Assembly: GCF_014203115.1 (NCBI RefSeq)
Contig: NZ_JACHIJ010000003.1
Span: 620,001-684,000 of the forward strand
DNA from: Afipia massiliensis
GTDB lineage: Bacteria > Pseudomonadota > Alphaproteobacteria > Rhizobiales > Xanthobacteraceae
DNA length: 64,000 nt
Direction of reading: 5' to 3'
Under the pieces are notes generated by a model. The model ran no database searches. It worked only from the letters and a program-made list of their open reading frames with translations, and had not been told where the DNA came from. Positions within the stretch are counted from its first letter, which is position 1, and each line of letters opens with the position of its first letter. Both the position numbers and the translations under genes were made by a program. Of the stretch, positions 8,667 through 17,193 are shown piece by piece.

Positions 8667-9845
8667 ATGGATCAACGTTCCCCCGATAAACCCGCTGCCA
8701 CGATCCCCGCGCAGGCCCAGCGTGTGCTGGTGCTGCAAGGCGGCGGCGCGCTCGGCTCCTATCAGGCCGGGGCCTATCAGGCGCTTTGCCATCACGATTT
8801 CGAACCTGAATGGATCGCTGGCATTTCAATCGGCGCGATCAACGCCGCGATCATCGCCGGTAATCCTCGGGAGAAGCGCGTCGGCAAGCTCAAGGAATTC
8901 TGGGAAATGGTGTCGTCGGCCTCGCCGCGGCCATGGAGCCCGTTCGTGCAAGGCGATCATGCACGCTCGGTTTTCAACGAGACCAGCGCTGCGCTGATCG
9001 CGACCTTCGGCGTTCCCGGTTTCTTCACACCCCGCGTTCCGCCCGCGCTGCTGTGGCCTCCGGGCAGTCCGCAATCGCAGAGCTACTACGATACCACGCC
9101 GCTGCGCGCGACGCTGGAGCGGTTGGTCGACTTCGATCTTATCAACGAGGCAAAGATCCGCCTGAGCGTCGGTGCCGTCAGCGTCACCAGCGGCAATTTC
9201 AGATATTTCGACAATGTCGCGTTCAGGAAGATGGGCAAGAAGATTGGGCCGGAGCACATCATGGCCTCCGGTGCATTGCCGCCTGGCTTTCCGTCCATCG
9301 AGATCGAGGGCGAGCATTATTGGGACGGCGGCGTCGCGTCCAACACGCCGCTGGACTATGTGCTGGATGCCGAGACGGCCCGCGATCTGCTGATCTTTCA
9401 GGTTGATCTGTTCAGCGCGCGCGGCCCGCTGCCGCAGACTTTGGCCGAGGCGGCCGAGCGCGAGAAAGACATCCGCTACTCCAGCCGCACCCGCATGAAC
9501 ACCGACAAGGCGAAGAAGGTTCACGACGCCAAGAAGGCGGTGCGCGAACTGATCGCCAAGCTGCCGGAGAGTTTCAAGGACGATCCGCTGGTCGCCACGC
9601 TCAACGAAGCCGCGAAGGAAAACACCGTCACGGTGGTTCATCTGATCTACCGCAGCAAGACCCACGAAGCCTCGTCGAAGGATTACGATTTCTCCCGGCT
9701 CGGAATGGTCGAGCACTGGGCTGCGGGCGAGCGCGATGTGTACACCTCGATGACTCATCGGGAATGGCTGAACCGGCCGCAATCCGGCGAGTCCATGGCG
9801 ACCTACGATCTTTGCGACAATGAGTTGCTGACTATCAAGCGGTAA
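8667..9845 (+). CDS. Patatin-like phospholipase family protein (DUF3734 type)
   Basis: This is a predicted acyl hydrolase of 392 residues. The oxyanion-hole glycines are in 'GGGALG' (25-30), the nucleophile is S54 in 'GISIG', and the catalytic Asp is D220 in 'DGGVASNTP'. The part after about residue 290 is the extra C-terminal domain seen in DUF3734-bearing patatins. No signal peptide is present. It lies 16 bases upstream of bdhA with a good ribosome site between, so the two are co-transcribed. The pairing suggests a role in poly-3-hydroxybutyrate or lipid turnover, which is inference. Confidence 0.85.
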   Translation: MDQRSPDKPAATIPAQAQRVLVLQGGGALGSYQAGAYQALCHHDFEPEWIAGISIGAINAAIIAGNPREKRVGKLKEFWEMVSSASPRPWSPFVQGDHARSVFNETSAALIATFGVPGFFTPRVPPALLWPPGSPQSQSYYDTTPLRATLERLVDFDLINEAKIRLSVGAVSVTSGNFRYFDNVAFRKMGKKIGPEHIMASGALPPGFPSIEIEGEHYWDGGVASNTPLDYVLDAETARDLLIFQVDLFSARGPLPQTLAEAAEREKDIRYSSRTRMNTDKAKKVHDAKKAVRELIAKLPESFKDDPLVATLNEAAKENTVTVVHLIYRSKTHEASSKDYDFSRLGMVEHWAAGERDVYTSMTHREWLNRPQSGESMATYDLCDNELLTIKR

Positions 9846-9861
9846 ACAGGAGCGAATAAAT

Positions 9862-10650
9862 ATGGGTACTCTTTCCGGCAAGACGGCGGTGGTCACGGGC
9901 TCGACGAGCGGCATTGGTCTCGCCTATGCGCGAGCCTTCGCAGGCGCAGGCGCCGATGTCGTGCTCAACGGCTTCGGCACGCCGGCCGACATTGAGAAGG
10001 AGCGCGCGGCCATCGAGAAGGATTTTGGCGTCAAGGCGGTGCATTCGCCCGCCGATATGACCAAGCCCGCTGAAATCGCAGAAATGATCGCGCTCGGCGA
10101 GAAGACTTTCGGTTCGGTGGACGTTCTTGTGAACAACGCAGGCGTGCAGTTCGTTTCGCCGATCGAGGACTTTCCCATTGAGAAGTGGGACATGATCATC
10201 GCGATCAATCTGTCCTCGGCATTCCACGCCATTCGCGCCGCGGTGCCCGGCATGAAAAAGCGCGGCTGGGGCCGCATCATCAACACGGCGTCGGCGCATT
10301 CACTGGTCGCGTCGCCTTTCAAGTCGGCTTACGTGTCCGCCAAGCACGGCATCGCGGGCCTGACCAAGACGGTGGCACTTGAACTGGCAACCCACAAGAT
10401 CACGGTGAACTGTATCTCGCCGGGTTATGTCTGGACGCCGCTGGTGGAAAAGCAGATTCCCGACACCATGAAAGCGCGTGGATTGACCAAGGAGCAGGTC
10501 ATCAACGATGTCCTACTGCAGGCGCAGCCGACCAAGGAGTTCGTCACGTCCGAACAGGTCGCGGCCTTCGCGCTGTTTCTGTGCGGCGACGATGCGGCGC
10601 AGATCACCGGCGCGAACCTGTCGATCGATGGCGGCTGGACCGCGGCGTAG
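9862..10650 (+). CDS. bdhA: 3-hydroxybutyrate dehydrogenase
   Basis: The enzyme oxidises 3-hydroxybutyrate to acetoacetate with NAD in the breakdown of polyhydroxybutyrate. It is a classical short-chain dehydrogenase of 262 residues. The cofactor motif is 'TGSTSGIG' (12-19), 'NNAG' is at 91-94, and the catalytic residues are S144, Y157 and K161. The long C-terminal part with 'LLQAQPTKEFVTSEQVA' is typical of BdhA and separates it from generic SDRs. AGGAG lies upstream of the ATG. It is the second gene of the patatin-bdhA pair. Confidence 0.88.
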   Translation: MGTLSGKTAVVTGSTSGIGLAYARAFAGAGADVVLNGFGTPADIEKERAAIEKDFGVKAVHSPADMTKPAEIAEMIALGEKTFGSVDVLVNNAGVQFVSPIEDFPIEKWDMIIAINLSSAFHAIRAAVPGMKKRGWGRIINTASAHSLVASPFKSAYVSAKHGIAGLTKTVALELATHKITVNCISPGYVWTPLVEKQIPDTMKARGLTKEQVINDVLLQAQPTKEFVTSEQVAAFALFLCGDDAAQITGANLSIDGGWTAA

Positions 10651-10656
10651 AATTTT

Positions 10657-10732
10657 CGTCATTGCGAGCGAAGCGAAGCAATCCAGAAGCAACAAGCTGG
10701 ATTGCTTCGTCGCTACGCTCCTCGCAATGACG
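10657..10732. repeat. Palindromic repeat between convergent genes
   Basis: CGTCATTGCGAG at 10657-10668 is the exact inverse of CTCGCAATGACG at 10721-10732, and the interior pairs further through GAAGCAATCCAG and CTGGATTGCTTC. This is a well-known class of dispersed intergenic palindrome in alphaproteobacteria. It sits between bdhA and the flippase gene, which converge here, so it may end both transcripts. Confidence 0.8.
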
Positions 10733-10742
10733 AGATGGGGGG

Positions 10743-12167
10743 TTAAGCTTTGCGCTTCCCGAACGCCAGCACGTGAAAGCCGAGACGCTTTCGGGTGATC
10801 CAGAACAGCAGGATCGTTTCGAACACCAGCGCGATTGAGGTTGCGGCGGCGGCGCCGTAGCCGCCGAACTTCGGCACCAGCAGCACGCACAGCACGAGAT
10901 TGACCAGGAACGCCAGCGCATAAGCCAGCGCGCACATGTTCTGGTGACCCAGCATGTTGAGCAGCCGTTCCACCGGGCCGATGGCGGAGCGCACGATCAG
11001 GCCGATTGCCGCGACGAACATGATGCCGTAGCCTGCGGTGAACTGCGGGCCGAACAGCCACAGCAGCGGCTTGCCCAGCGCCAGCAGCACCGCGGTCGCC
11101 GCGACCGACGGCCAGAACGTCCACTTGATTGCGTGGGCGATGTAGGCCGAGAGGCGTTCCTTGTCGCCGGAGGCGTGATACTCGCTGAAACGATGCGCGG
11201 TGGTCGCCGACATCGCGTAGTGAATGAAAGACACCAGCGCCAGTGTCTTGACCACGGCGAAGTAGACGCCGACCTCTTCGGAAGAACGGAACTGCTGCAG
11301 CACCAGCACGTCGGTGTAGGACAGCAGCAGGTAGAAGCCTTCGACCATCATGATCGGCAGCGACACCTTCAACCAGTTCCGGAAATCGTAGGTCTTTGGA
11401 CCCGGATCGACGCTCGCGTTGAGGCGGCGGTTGAGAACGATCAACTGGCCGAGCATCGCGATCCAGACCGCGGCGGCGCTGGCGATCATCGCAGCGGTTG
11501 CGCCGAGGTTCATGCCGAGCACGACGGCGCCAGCGGTGAATCCGATGATCAGTGACTGCCGCACGATGAATTGCGGCATCAGGCCGAGGCGCATCCAGTC
11601 ATGGGAGCGCGCGAGGCCGTCCTGTGTGTTCGCGACCACGAAGGCGGGCAGGGTGAGGCAGCCGATATAAAGCGGGATCACCGTGTTCGCGTCGATCCAC
11701 GGCGACAGGATTTTCACCAGTCCCGCGAGCAGCAGTGCGATCGTGGTCGACGCCGCCAGCGTGATCCAGCGGCTGCCTGAGAGAAAGCCGCGCAGCAATG
11801 AGAGCTCTCCGCTGGCGCGGTATTCGGGAATGATCTTCTGCGCGGACACGGCGATGCCGAAGTCGAGCACGCTGCCGAGCAACAGCACCCAGGTCCAGAC
11901 ATAGACGTAGACGCCGTAGTCCGAGCCGCCCATCCATCGCGCCAGCAGCACCTGCGAGAAATAGGCGAGGCCTGCGCTCAGCACGCGAATGAGGAAGACG
12001 GTGCCGGCGAGCCGCTTGGTCAGCGAGGCTTCACTGGTGCCGGTGAGCACGCCGCGCAGCCGCGCGACCAGACCCGCGGGCTTCGCTCCAGATGCGCTCT
12101 CAGCTTCCACCACCGCCACGGCACTCGATTCCTTTCCGCCATGTGGCGGCAGGATGCGCCTTAGCAA
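10743..12167 (-). CDS. Polysaccharide (oligosaccharide) flippase, MATE/MOP superfamily
   Basis: The product is a 474-residue integral membrane protein with about 12-14 hydrophobic segments, starting with 'AGTVFLIRVLSAGLAYFSQ', the usual first helix of Wzx-type flippases. Such proteins move lipid-linked sugar chains across the inner membrane. No glycosyltransferase genes are adjacent, so its substrate cannot be guessed. The predicted start is a TTG at 12167 with no good ribosome site. The first 45 residues are polar and low in conservation signals, so the true start may lie further in. Confidence 0.8.
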   Translation of the reverse strand: MLRRILPPHGGKESSAVAVVEAESASGAKPAGLVARLRGVLTGTSEASLTKRLAGTVFLIRVLSAGLAYFSQVLLARWMGGSDYGVYVYVWTWVLLLGSVLDFGIAVSAQKIIPEYRASGELSLLRGFLSGSRWITLAASTTIALLLAGLVKILSPWIDANTVIPLYIGCLTLPAFVVANTQDGLARSHDWMRLGLMPQFIVRQSLIIGFTAGAVVLGMNLGATAAMIASAAAVWIAMLGQLIVLNRRLNASVDPGPKTYDFRNWLKVSLPIMMVEGFYLLLSYTDVLVLQQFRSSEEVGVYFAVVKTLALVSFIHYAMSATTAHRFSEYHASGDKERLSAYIAHAIKWTFWPSVAATAVLLALGKPLLWLFGPQFTAGYGIMFVAAIGLIVRSAIGPVERLLNMLGHQNMCALAYALAFLVNLVLCVLLVPKFGGYGAAAATSIALVFETILLFWITRKRLGFHVLAFGKRKA

Positions 12168-12262
12168 GGATTCGTTAAGATTTGGTTGGGTGTGACCTCG
12201 CCCCCCCTGCGGGAAGAGGTCGGATCACGCAGTAGCATTTCGAATGTGCAATTTATCTAGGA

Positions 12263-12388
12263 GTCGTCCCGGCGCAGGCCGGGACCCATAACCATCGACG
12301 TTAGAAATTGAGGCGAATAAGGGTGCGGCAGCGATCATCAACAATTTGCCGTTCAGGGAGTATGGGTCCCGGCCTTCGCCGGGACGAC
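12263..12388. repeat. Widely spaced palindromic repeat
   Basis: The left unit GTCGTCCCGGCGCAGGCCGG (12263 on) continues through GGACCCATA. It is mirrored by a unit that starts TATGGGTCCCGG at 12361 and ends CGGGACGAC at 12388. Each unit is itself a short hairpin and about 70 unrelated bases lie between them. The element occupies most of the 241-base gap between the flippase and DUF924 genes. Confidence 0.75.
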
Positions 12389-12408
12389 GTCAGAGGGTGA
12401 CGCGACGG

Positions 12409-12960
12409 CTACCCCGCAAATCCGCCCTCCTCGAGAAACGCAGCTTCTTCCGGCGTCGTCGCGCGGCCGAGCACGGCATTGCGATGAGGAAAGCGGCCGA
12501 ACTTGCGGATGATATCGGTGTGCAGCACCGCCCACTTCAGGCTGTCCGCGCCGAGCGGCGTGAACAGCGCGATGCTCCGCTCCTGATCCGCCATGTCCTC
12601 GGAATGCTCAAACGGCAGATACATGAAGGCACGCAACACTTGCTCGGTTCGCAGGTCGCGACCTTCCGCGATGGCCCGCGTAGCCACCGCACGGGCGAGT
12701 GCGTCGGTCGAGAAGGCGCGCGCATCGTTGCGGAACATGTTGCGAGGAAACTGGTCGAGCACGATCAGCAGCGCCAGCGCGCCGTCGTCGGTGTCCTGCC
12801 ACGCGCTCAGCTTGCCGTCGCGTGCGGCTTCCCACACCGCCATGAAACGGTCGCGCAGTTCCTGATCGAACGCGTCGTCCTTGGTGTACCAGCGCTCGTA
12901 TCCGGCGTCGCGCCAGAAGGAGAGAATGTCGCCGGGAGAGGGCAGCCATTGAATCGTCAT
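12409..12960 (-). CDS. DUF924 family protein
   Basis: This 183-residue soluble protein is recognised as DUF924 by 'ILSFWRDAGYERWYTKDDAFD' at the start and the conserved 'LLIVLDQFPRNMFRNDARAF' and 'YLPFEHSED' blocks. It is predicted to be all-helical and cytosolic. No enzymatic function is established that I know of. Its ATG overlaps the stop of the upstream small membrane protein gene by four bases, so the two are coupled. Confidence 0.85.
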   Translation of the reverse strand: MTIQWLPSPGDILSFWRDAGYERWYTKDDAFDQELRDRFMAVWEAARDGKLSAWQDTDDGALALLIVLDQFPRNMFRNDARAFSTDALARAVATRAIAEGRDLRTEQVLRAFMYLPFEHSEDMADQERSIALFTPLGADSLKWAVLHTDIIRKFGRFPHRNAVLGRATTPEEAAFLEEGGFAG

Positions 12961-13403
12961 GCGTAGACGCTTCTCCCGTAGAACGCTCCCGCAGAAAATC
13001 CAGACAACATTCCTGCGATGGAAAAAAGTTGCTGTGTGATCTGGTCATATTGACGGGGCAAAAGTCCCAGCTCAACCCATGCATACATGACAAATCCACC
13101 TCCGATCAATCCGACTATCGGCATGACCAGCAGTGTTAGTATGGGGCGACCCTTTAACAAAAGATAAGTCAGAGGCAGGACCACAAACGTCAAGGGCGCA
13201 GCTAGCACCGCGGCTGCGACTAGCGATGCTAAATAGATCGGGAAAACGATTATCGCTAGTAACGAGAATGGCGCAGTAGCAATCAATACAATGGCCGTAC
13301 CAATGAAGGCCGCGATCAGCGTTGCGATGATGCTGATTGTCAGTATTCTTGGCAGTTCGAAAAGGTCCGGTCTTTGCAAGTTGACCTCGGGAGGCACTTT
13401 CAC
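12957..13403 (-). CDS. Small four-helix membrane protein, unrecognised
   Basis: This 148-residue protein has four clear hydrophobic stretches, near residues 20-45, 50-80, 90-112 and 125-145, and no signature I recognise. Base composition is visibly richer in A and T than in its neighbours, and codons ending in A or T are common, which hints at a different history. The stop overlaps the DUF924 start in an ATGA arrangement, so the two are co-transcribed. Confidence 0.65.
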   Translation of the reverse strand: MKVPPEVNLQRPDLFELPRILTISIIATLIAAFIGTAIVLIATAPFSLLAIIVFPIYLASLVAAAVLAAPLTFVVLPLTYLLLKGRPILTLLVMPIVGLIGGGFVMYAWVELGLLPRQYDQITQQLFSIAGMLSGFSAGAFYGRSVYA

Positions 13404-13421
13404 CGGATCGATTTATGATGC

Positions 13422-13450
13422 GGCCTCTCCCGCAAATGCGGGGAGAGGCC
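13422..13450. terminator. Strong hairpin after fadD
   Basis: GGCCTCTCCC (13422-13431) and GGGAGAGGCC (13441-13450) form a perfect ten-base stem with a nine-base loop. It lies 33 bases after the fadD stop on the minus strand and just before the small membrane protein gene. There is no T run, so it may be a dispersed repeat that also acts as a 3' end. Confidence 0.5.
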
Positions 13451-13482
13451 GGGAAGCGGCGTATAGCGTATAACCAGTCAGC

Positions 13483-15177
13483 TCAGCTCGCCGCAGCAGC
13501 GGCTTTCGGCTTCTCGTCGCGCAGTTCGCGGCGCAGGATCTTGCCGACGTTGGTCTTCGGCAATTCGGTCCGGAACTCGACGTGCTTCGGCACCTTGTAG
13601 CCGGTGAGTTCGGTGGCTGCGAACTTGATCACGTCCTGCGCGGTGAGGTTCGGATCCTTCTTCACCACGAAGGCCTTCACGGCTTCGGTCGATTTCGCAT
13701 CGGGAACGCCGATCACCGCACATTCGAGCACGCCCGGATGGCTTGCAATCACTTCCTCGACTTCGTTCGGATAGACGTTGAAGCCGGAAACCAGGATCAT
13801 GTCCTTCTTGCGGTCCACGATCTTGGTGTAGCCGTCGGGCGACATGATGCCGATGTCGCCGGTGCGGAAGAAGCCGTCGGCGGTCATCACCTTCGCGGTT
13901 TCTTCCGGACGGTTCCAGTAGCCCGCCATCACCTGCGGACCCTTGGCGCAGATTTCGCCGGGCTCGCCGAGTGGCACTTCGTTGCCGTCGTCGTCGCGGA
14001 TCGAGATATAGGTCGACGGCACCGGAATGCCGATCGAGCCGGAGAACTTGTCGGTGTCCGCGGGATTACACGTGAGCGTCGGCGAGGTTTCCGAGAGCCC
14101 GTAGCCTTCCGACAGCGCCACGCCCGTCACCTGCGTCCACTTGTCGGCCACCGGCTTCTGCACGGCCATGCCGCCGCCGAAGCAGCTCTTGAGCTTGGAG
14201 AAGTCGAGCTTGTCGAAGCCCGGCGTGTTGAGCAGGCCGTTGTAAAGCGTGTTCACCGCCGGGAAGCTGTTGACCTGATACTTCGCCAGCTCCTTGACGA
14301 AGCCCGCCATGTCGCGCGGGTTCGGGATCAGGAGGTTGACGCCGCCGGCGCGCACCGCGAGCAGGAAGCACGCTGTCAGCGCGAAGATATGATAGAGCGG
14401 CAGCGCGCAGACGATAAAGATCTGGTCGACATGCGGCGGCTTCTTCAATGCGGGCTGCAGCCACGCATCGTTCTGCAGCACGTTGGCGAGAATGTTGCGA
14501 TGGAGCAGCGTTGCACCCTTCGACACGCCGGTGGTGCCGCCGGTGTACTGCAGGAACGCGACATCGTCTCCGGTCAGCTTCGGCTTGTTCAGCTTCAGCT
14601 TGCGTCCGGCCGCCAGCGCATCGTTGAACGGCACGGCGTTCGGGATCGAATACGCCGGCACCATCTTCTTGACCTTACGCACGACGAAATTGACGATCAC
14701 GCCCTTGAAGCCGAGCAGATCGCCCATCGTGCCCATGATGACGTGCTTGACGTTGGTCTTGGCGATGACCTTCTCCAGCGTGCTGGCGAAGTTCTCCAGA
14801 ATGATGATGGCCTCTGCGCCGGAATCCTTGAGCTGATGCTCAAGCTCGCGCGGGGTGTAGAGCGGATTAACGTTCACCACCGTGTAGCCGGCGCGCAGGA
14901 TCGCGCTTGAGGCGACCGGGTTCTGCAGCACGTTCGGCATCATGATGGCGACGCGCGCTCCCTTCTGCAGACCCTTGCTTTGCAGGTAGGCGCCCACCGC
15001 CGCCGACATTTCGTCGAGCTCACGATAGGTGATCGACTTGTCCATGCAGATGAAGGACTTGCGGTCGGCGAATTTCTTGAAGCTCTCTTCGAGCAGTTCC
15101 ACCAGCGACGGGTATTGATTGACGTCGATGTCGGCAGGCACGCCGGCCGGATATTGCTTGAGCCAGATACGTTCCAT
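13483..15177 (-). CDS. fadD: Long-chain fatty-acid--CoA ligase
   Basis: The enzyme activates fatty acids to acyl-CoA at the cost of ATP to AMP. From the ATG at 15177 it has 564 residues, close to FadD of other bacteria. The adenylation motif 'YTGGTTGVSKG' lies near residue 215, and 'GYGLSETSP', 'GYWNRPEETAKVMTADGFFRTGDIG' and 'DRKKDMILVSGFNVYPNEVE' follow in order. The acyl-binding C-terminal lysine is in 'LPKTNVGKILRREL'. The open frame extends 64 codons further upstream, but those residues do not resemble the family. A second acyl-CoA synthetase of a different subgroup is at 20620. Confidence 0.92.
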   Translation of the reverse strand: MERIWLKQYPAGVPADIDVNQYPSLVELLEESFKKFADRKSFICMDKSITYRELDEMSAAVGAYLQSKGLQKGARVAIMMPNVLQNPVASSAILRAGYTVVNVNPLYTPRELEHQLKDSGAEAIIILENFASTLEKVIAKTNVKHVIMGTMGDLLGFKGVIVNFVVRKVKKMVPAYSIPNAVPFNDALAAGRKLKLNKPKLTGDDVAFLQYTGGTTGVSKGATLLHRNILANVLQNDAWLQPALKKPPHVDQIFIVCALPLYHIFALTACFLLAVRAGGVNLLIPNPRDMAGFVKELAKYQVNSFPAVNTLYNGLLNTPGFDKLDFSKLKSCFGGGMAVQKPVADKWTQVTGVALSEGYGLSETSPTLTCNPADTDKFSGSIGIPVPSTYISIRDDDGNEVPLGEPGEICAKGPQVMAGYWNRPEETAKVMTADGFFRTGDIGIMSPDGYTKIVDRKKDMILVSGFNVYPNEVEEVIASHPGVLECAVIGVPDAKSTEAVKAFVVKKDPNLTAQDVIKFAATELTGYKVPKHVEFRTELPKTNVGKILRRELRDEKPKAAAAAS

Positions 15178-15384
15178 GGTTATTCCCCTCGCTGGTTTCC
15201 TGACGGCCCCCGTCTTGTGGCGGGGTGCACGGGCTATGTTCTCAAGTATTGAAGTAAGTATTGAGCAAAGCGGGAGGCCATAGCAAGCCTGTGCGTGGTA
15301 ACGACGCACTTTAGAGGCGTTGTACGCAGGCCTGCGGCCGCTCACGCATGCGGATTTCGCAAGGCACAATCACAGCCCGGTGAA

Positions 15385-16956
15385 TTAGCCGCGGGGGGCG
15401 GCGTCAGGCTTCTGCTGGGCGGCGGGCTTGGCCGCTGGTTTGGCGGCTGGAGCGGCAGCGGGTTTGACTGCGGAGCTGGCCGCGGCCGGAGGCTTTGCGG
15501 CGGCAGCAGGCTTGGCAGCGGGAGGCTTGTCGCCAGCAGGCTTGGCGGCCGCTGGTTTCGCCGCCGCGGGCTTGGCGGCGGCATCCGGCTTTTTGTCGGT
15601 TTTCGGCGCGCCGGCGGGCTTGGCCGCCGGGGTAATTGCGGCGGTCTTCGGCTTCGGAGGCGATACCGCAGGCTTGGCCTCGGGCTTCGCCGCGGTCTTT
15701 TCGTCTTTCTTCTCGGGCTTCGCGGCCGTACCGGCATCCGGCTTGGCAGCGACTTTCGGTTTCGCGCCCTTTTTCCGCTTGGCGACCGAGGCTGCCTGGT
15801 TGGCGGCTTCGGCGGCGTCGGCCTCGAGAATGGCCGCGCCGGTGCGGGCCGGGCCGGTATAGACGATCACCGGCGTGGTGGCGGCGGCCGGCATCGCGAG
15901 CAGGTCGGAGACCTTCATGGTCGGGCCCTGAAGGCCGGCCGTGAACATCGAAACGCCGGAGTCGTTGTTGTTATCCGCCTGGATGTCGGGATCGTCTTCC
16001 TCGTTCTCGGCGGCGGGCCGCTTGCGCTTCGGTCCGCAGATCTCGTCGCGCATGTTCGGCGGCGAGGCGTCGATCGGCGCCAGCGCATCGACGCTGCCAA
16101 GCGACGGCTTGAGCCAGGTGAGCTTGTTGCTGCCGAAGCCGCGTTCAAGCAACTGCGCTGCCTTGAGCGTGCGCTGCGACGACGACTGCGCGCCGAGCAC
16201 GACGGCGATCAACCGCTTGTTGTTGCGTGTCGCGGTGGCGACAAGATTGAAACCCGATGCGCAGATGAACCCGGTCTTCATGCCGTCCGCGCCGGGATAG
16301 CGGCCGATCAGCTTGTTGAAGTTCGCGGTGACGCGCCGGCCGAACTTGATGGCCTGAATGTGCATGTAATATTCGTACTCGGGCAGATCGCGGATGATCG
16401 CGCGCGCAAGGATGCCGAGATCGCGCGCGGACGTGACCTGTCCGTCCGCGGGCAGGCCGTTCGGATTGACGTAGCTCGTCTGCGTCATGCCGAGCCGCTG
16501 CGCGGTCTTGTTCATTTCCGCGGAGAAATTATCGACGGAGCCCGAGACGCCTTCGGCCAGCACGACGGCGATGTCGTTGGCCGACTTCACCATCATCATC
16601 TTGAGCGCGTTGTCGACGGTGACCTGAGTGCCCGGCCGGAAGCCCATCTTCGAGGGCTGCTGCGCGGCCGCCGTCGGCGATACCGTGAACAGCGTGTCGA
16701 GCGTGATGCGGCCTTCCTTCACGGCCTTCAGCGTGACGTAGGCCGTCATGATCTTGGTGACGGACGCGGGATACCAGGGATAGGTCGCGTTTTCAGCCTG
16801 AAGCACCTTGCCGGTGTCGGCTTCGATCACCAGCAGCGCCTCGGCCTGCGCCATGCGCGGCGCGATTGTTGCCACGATCGCTGCAATGAGCATCGCCGCC
16901 ACAAGCGCAAACGGACGCAGCGCCGCAAGCCGGAACGGGGCAGGGACGAGCACCAC
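15385..16956 (-). CDS. D-alanyl-D-alanine carboxypeptidase with long Lys/Ala/Pro tail
   Basis: This is a penicillin-binding serine peptidase that trims D-alanine from peptidoglycan stem peptides in the periplasm. A signal peptide ends near residue 38 ('RMAQA'). The three catalytic motifs are intact: SXXK at S65-K68 ('PASVTKIM'), SXN at S125-N127 and KTG at K227-G229. After about residue 375 comes a tail of some 150 residues made almost only of Ala, Lys and Pro. Family members are usually near 380-400 residues, so this tail is an extension; it may bind the cell wall or be a spacer. There is no obvious C-terminal membrane anchor helix. Confidence 0.9.
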   Translation of the reverse strand: MVLVPAPFRLAALRPFALVAAMLIAAIVATIAPRMAQAEALLVIEADTGKVLQAENATYPWYPASVTKIMTAYVTLKAVKEGRITLDTLFTVSPTAAAQQPSKMGFRPGTQVTVDNALKMMMVKSANDIAVVLAEGVSGSVDNFSAEMNKTAQRLGMTQTSYVNPNGLPADGQVTSARDLGILARAIIRDLPEYEYYMHIQAIKFGRRVTANFNKLIGRYPGADGMKTGFICASGFNLVATATRNNKRLIAVVLGAQSSSQRTLKAAQLLERGFGSNKLTWLKPSLGSVDALAPIDASPPNMRDEICGPKRKRPAAENEEDDPDIQADNNNDSGVSMFTAGLQGPTMKVSDLLAMPAAATTPVIVYTGPARTGAAILEADAAEAANQAASVAKRKKGAKPKVAAKPDAGTAAKPEKKDEKTAAKPEAKPAVSPPKPKTAAITPAAKPAGAPKTDKKPDAAAKPAAAKPAAAKPAGDKPPAAKPAAAAKPPAAASSAVKPAAAPAAKPAAKPAAQQKPDAAPRG

Positions 16957-17193
16957 TACCGGATTCCGATGATTGTTGAGAGCACGCCTGCGGCGAATGA
17001 AACCATAGTCTCCTCGGCGTGTTGCATGCGGGTTCGAAAGGCAATCCGGATGGTCAAATCAGATGCGTCACCAGGCTCAATACTTATACCGGAGCGAGCG
17101 GTTCCGAACAGGGGCTTTGAGGCTCAATCAAGCATGAAATGGGCCAAAATTCGACGATGCCCACACTTCTTGGAGAGTCCGGTTCCTTATCAG

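Noticed and set aside
13582-14910. 442-codon plus-strand frame opposite fadD
   Set aside because: The His/Arg/Asp-rich translation is the mirror of a GC-rich gene; fadD on the other strand is complete.
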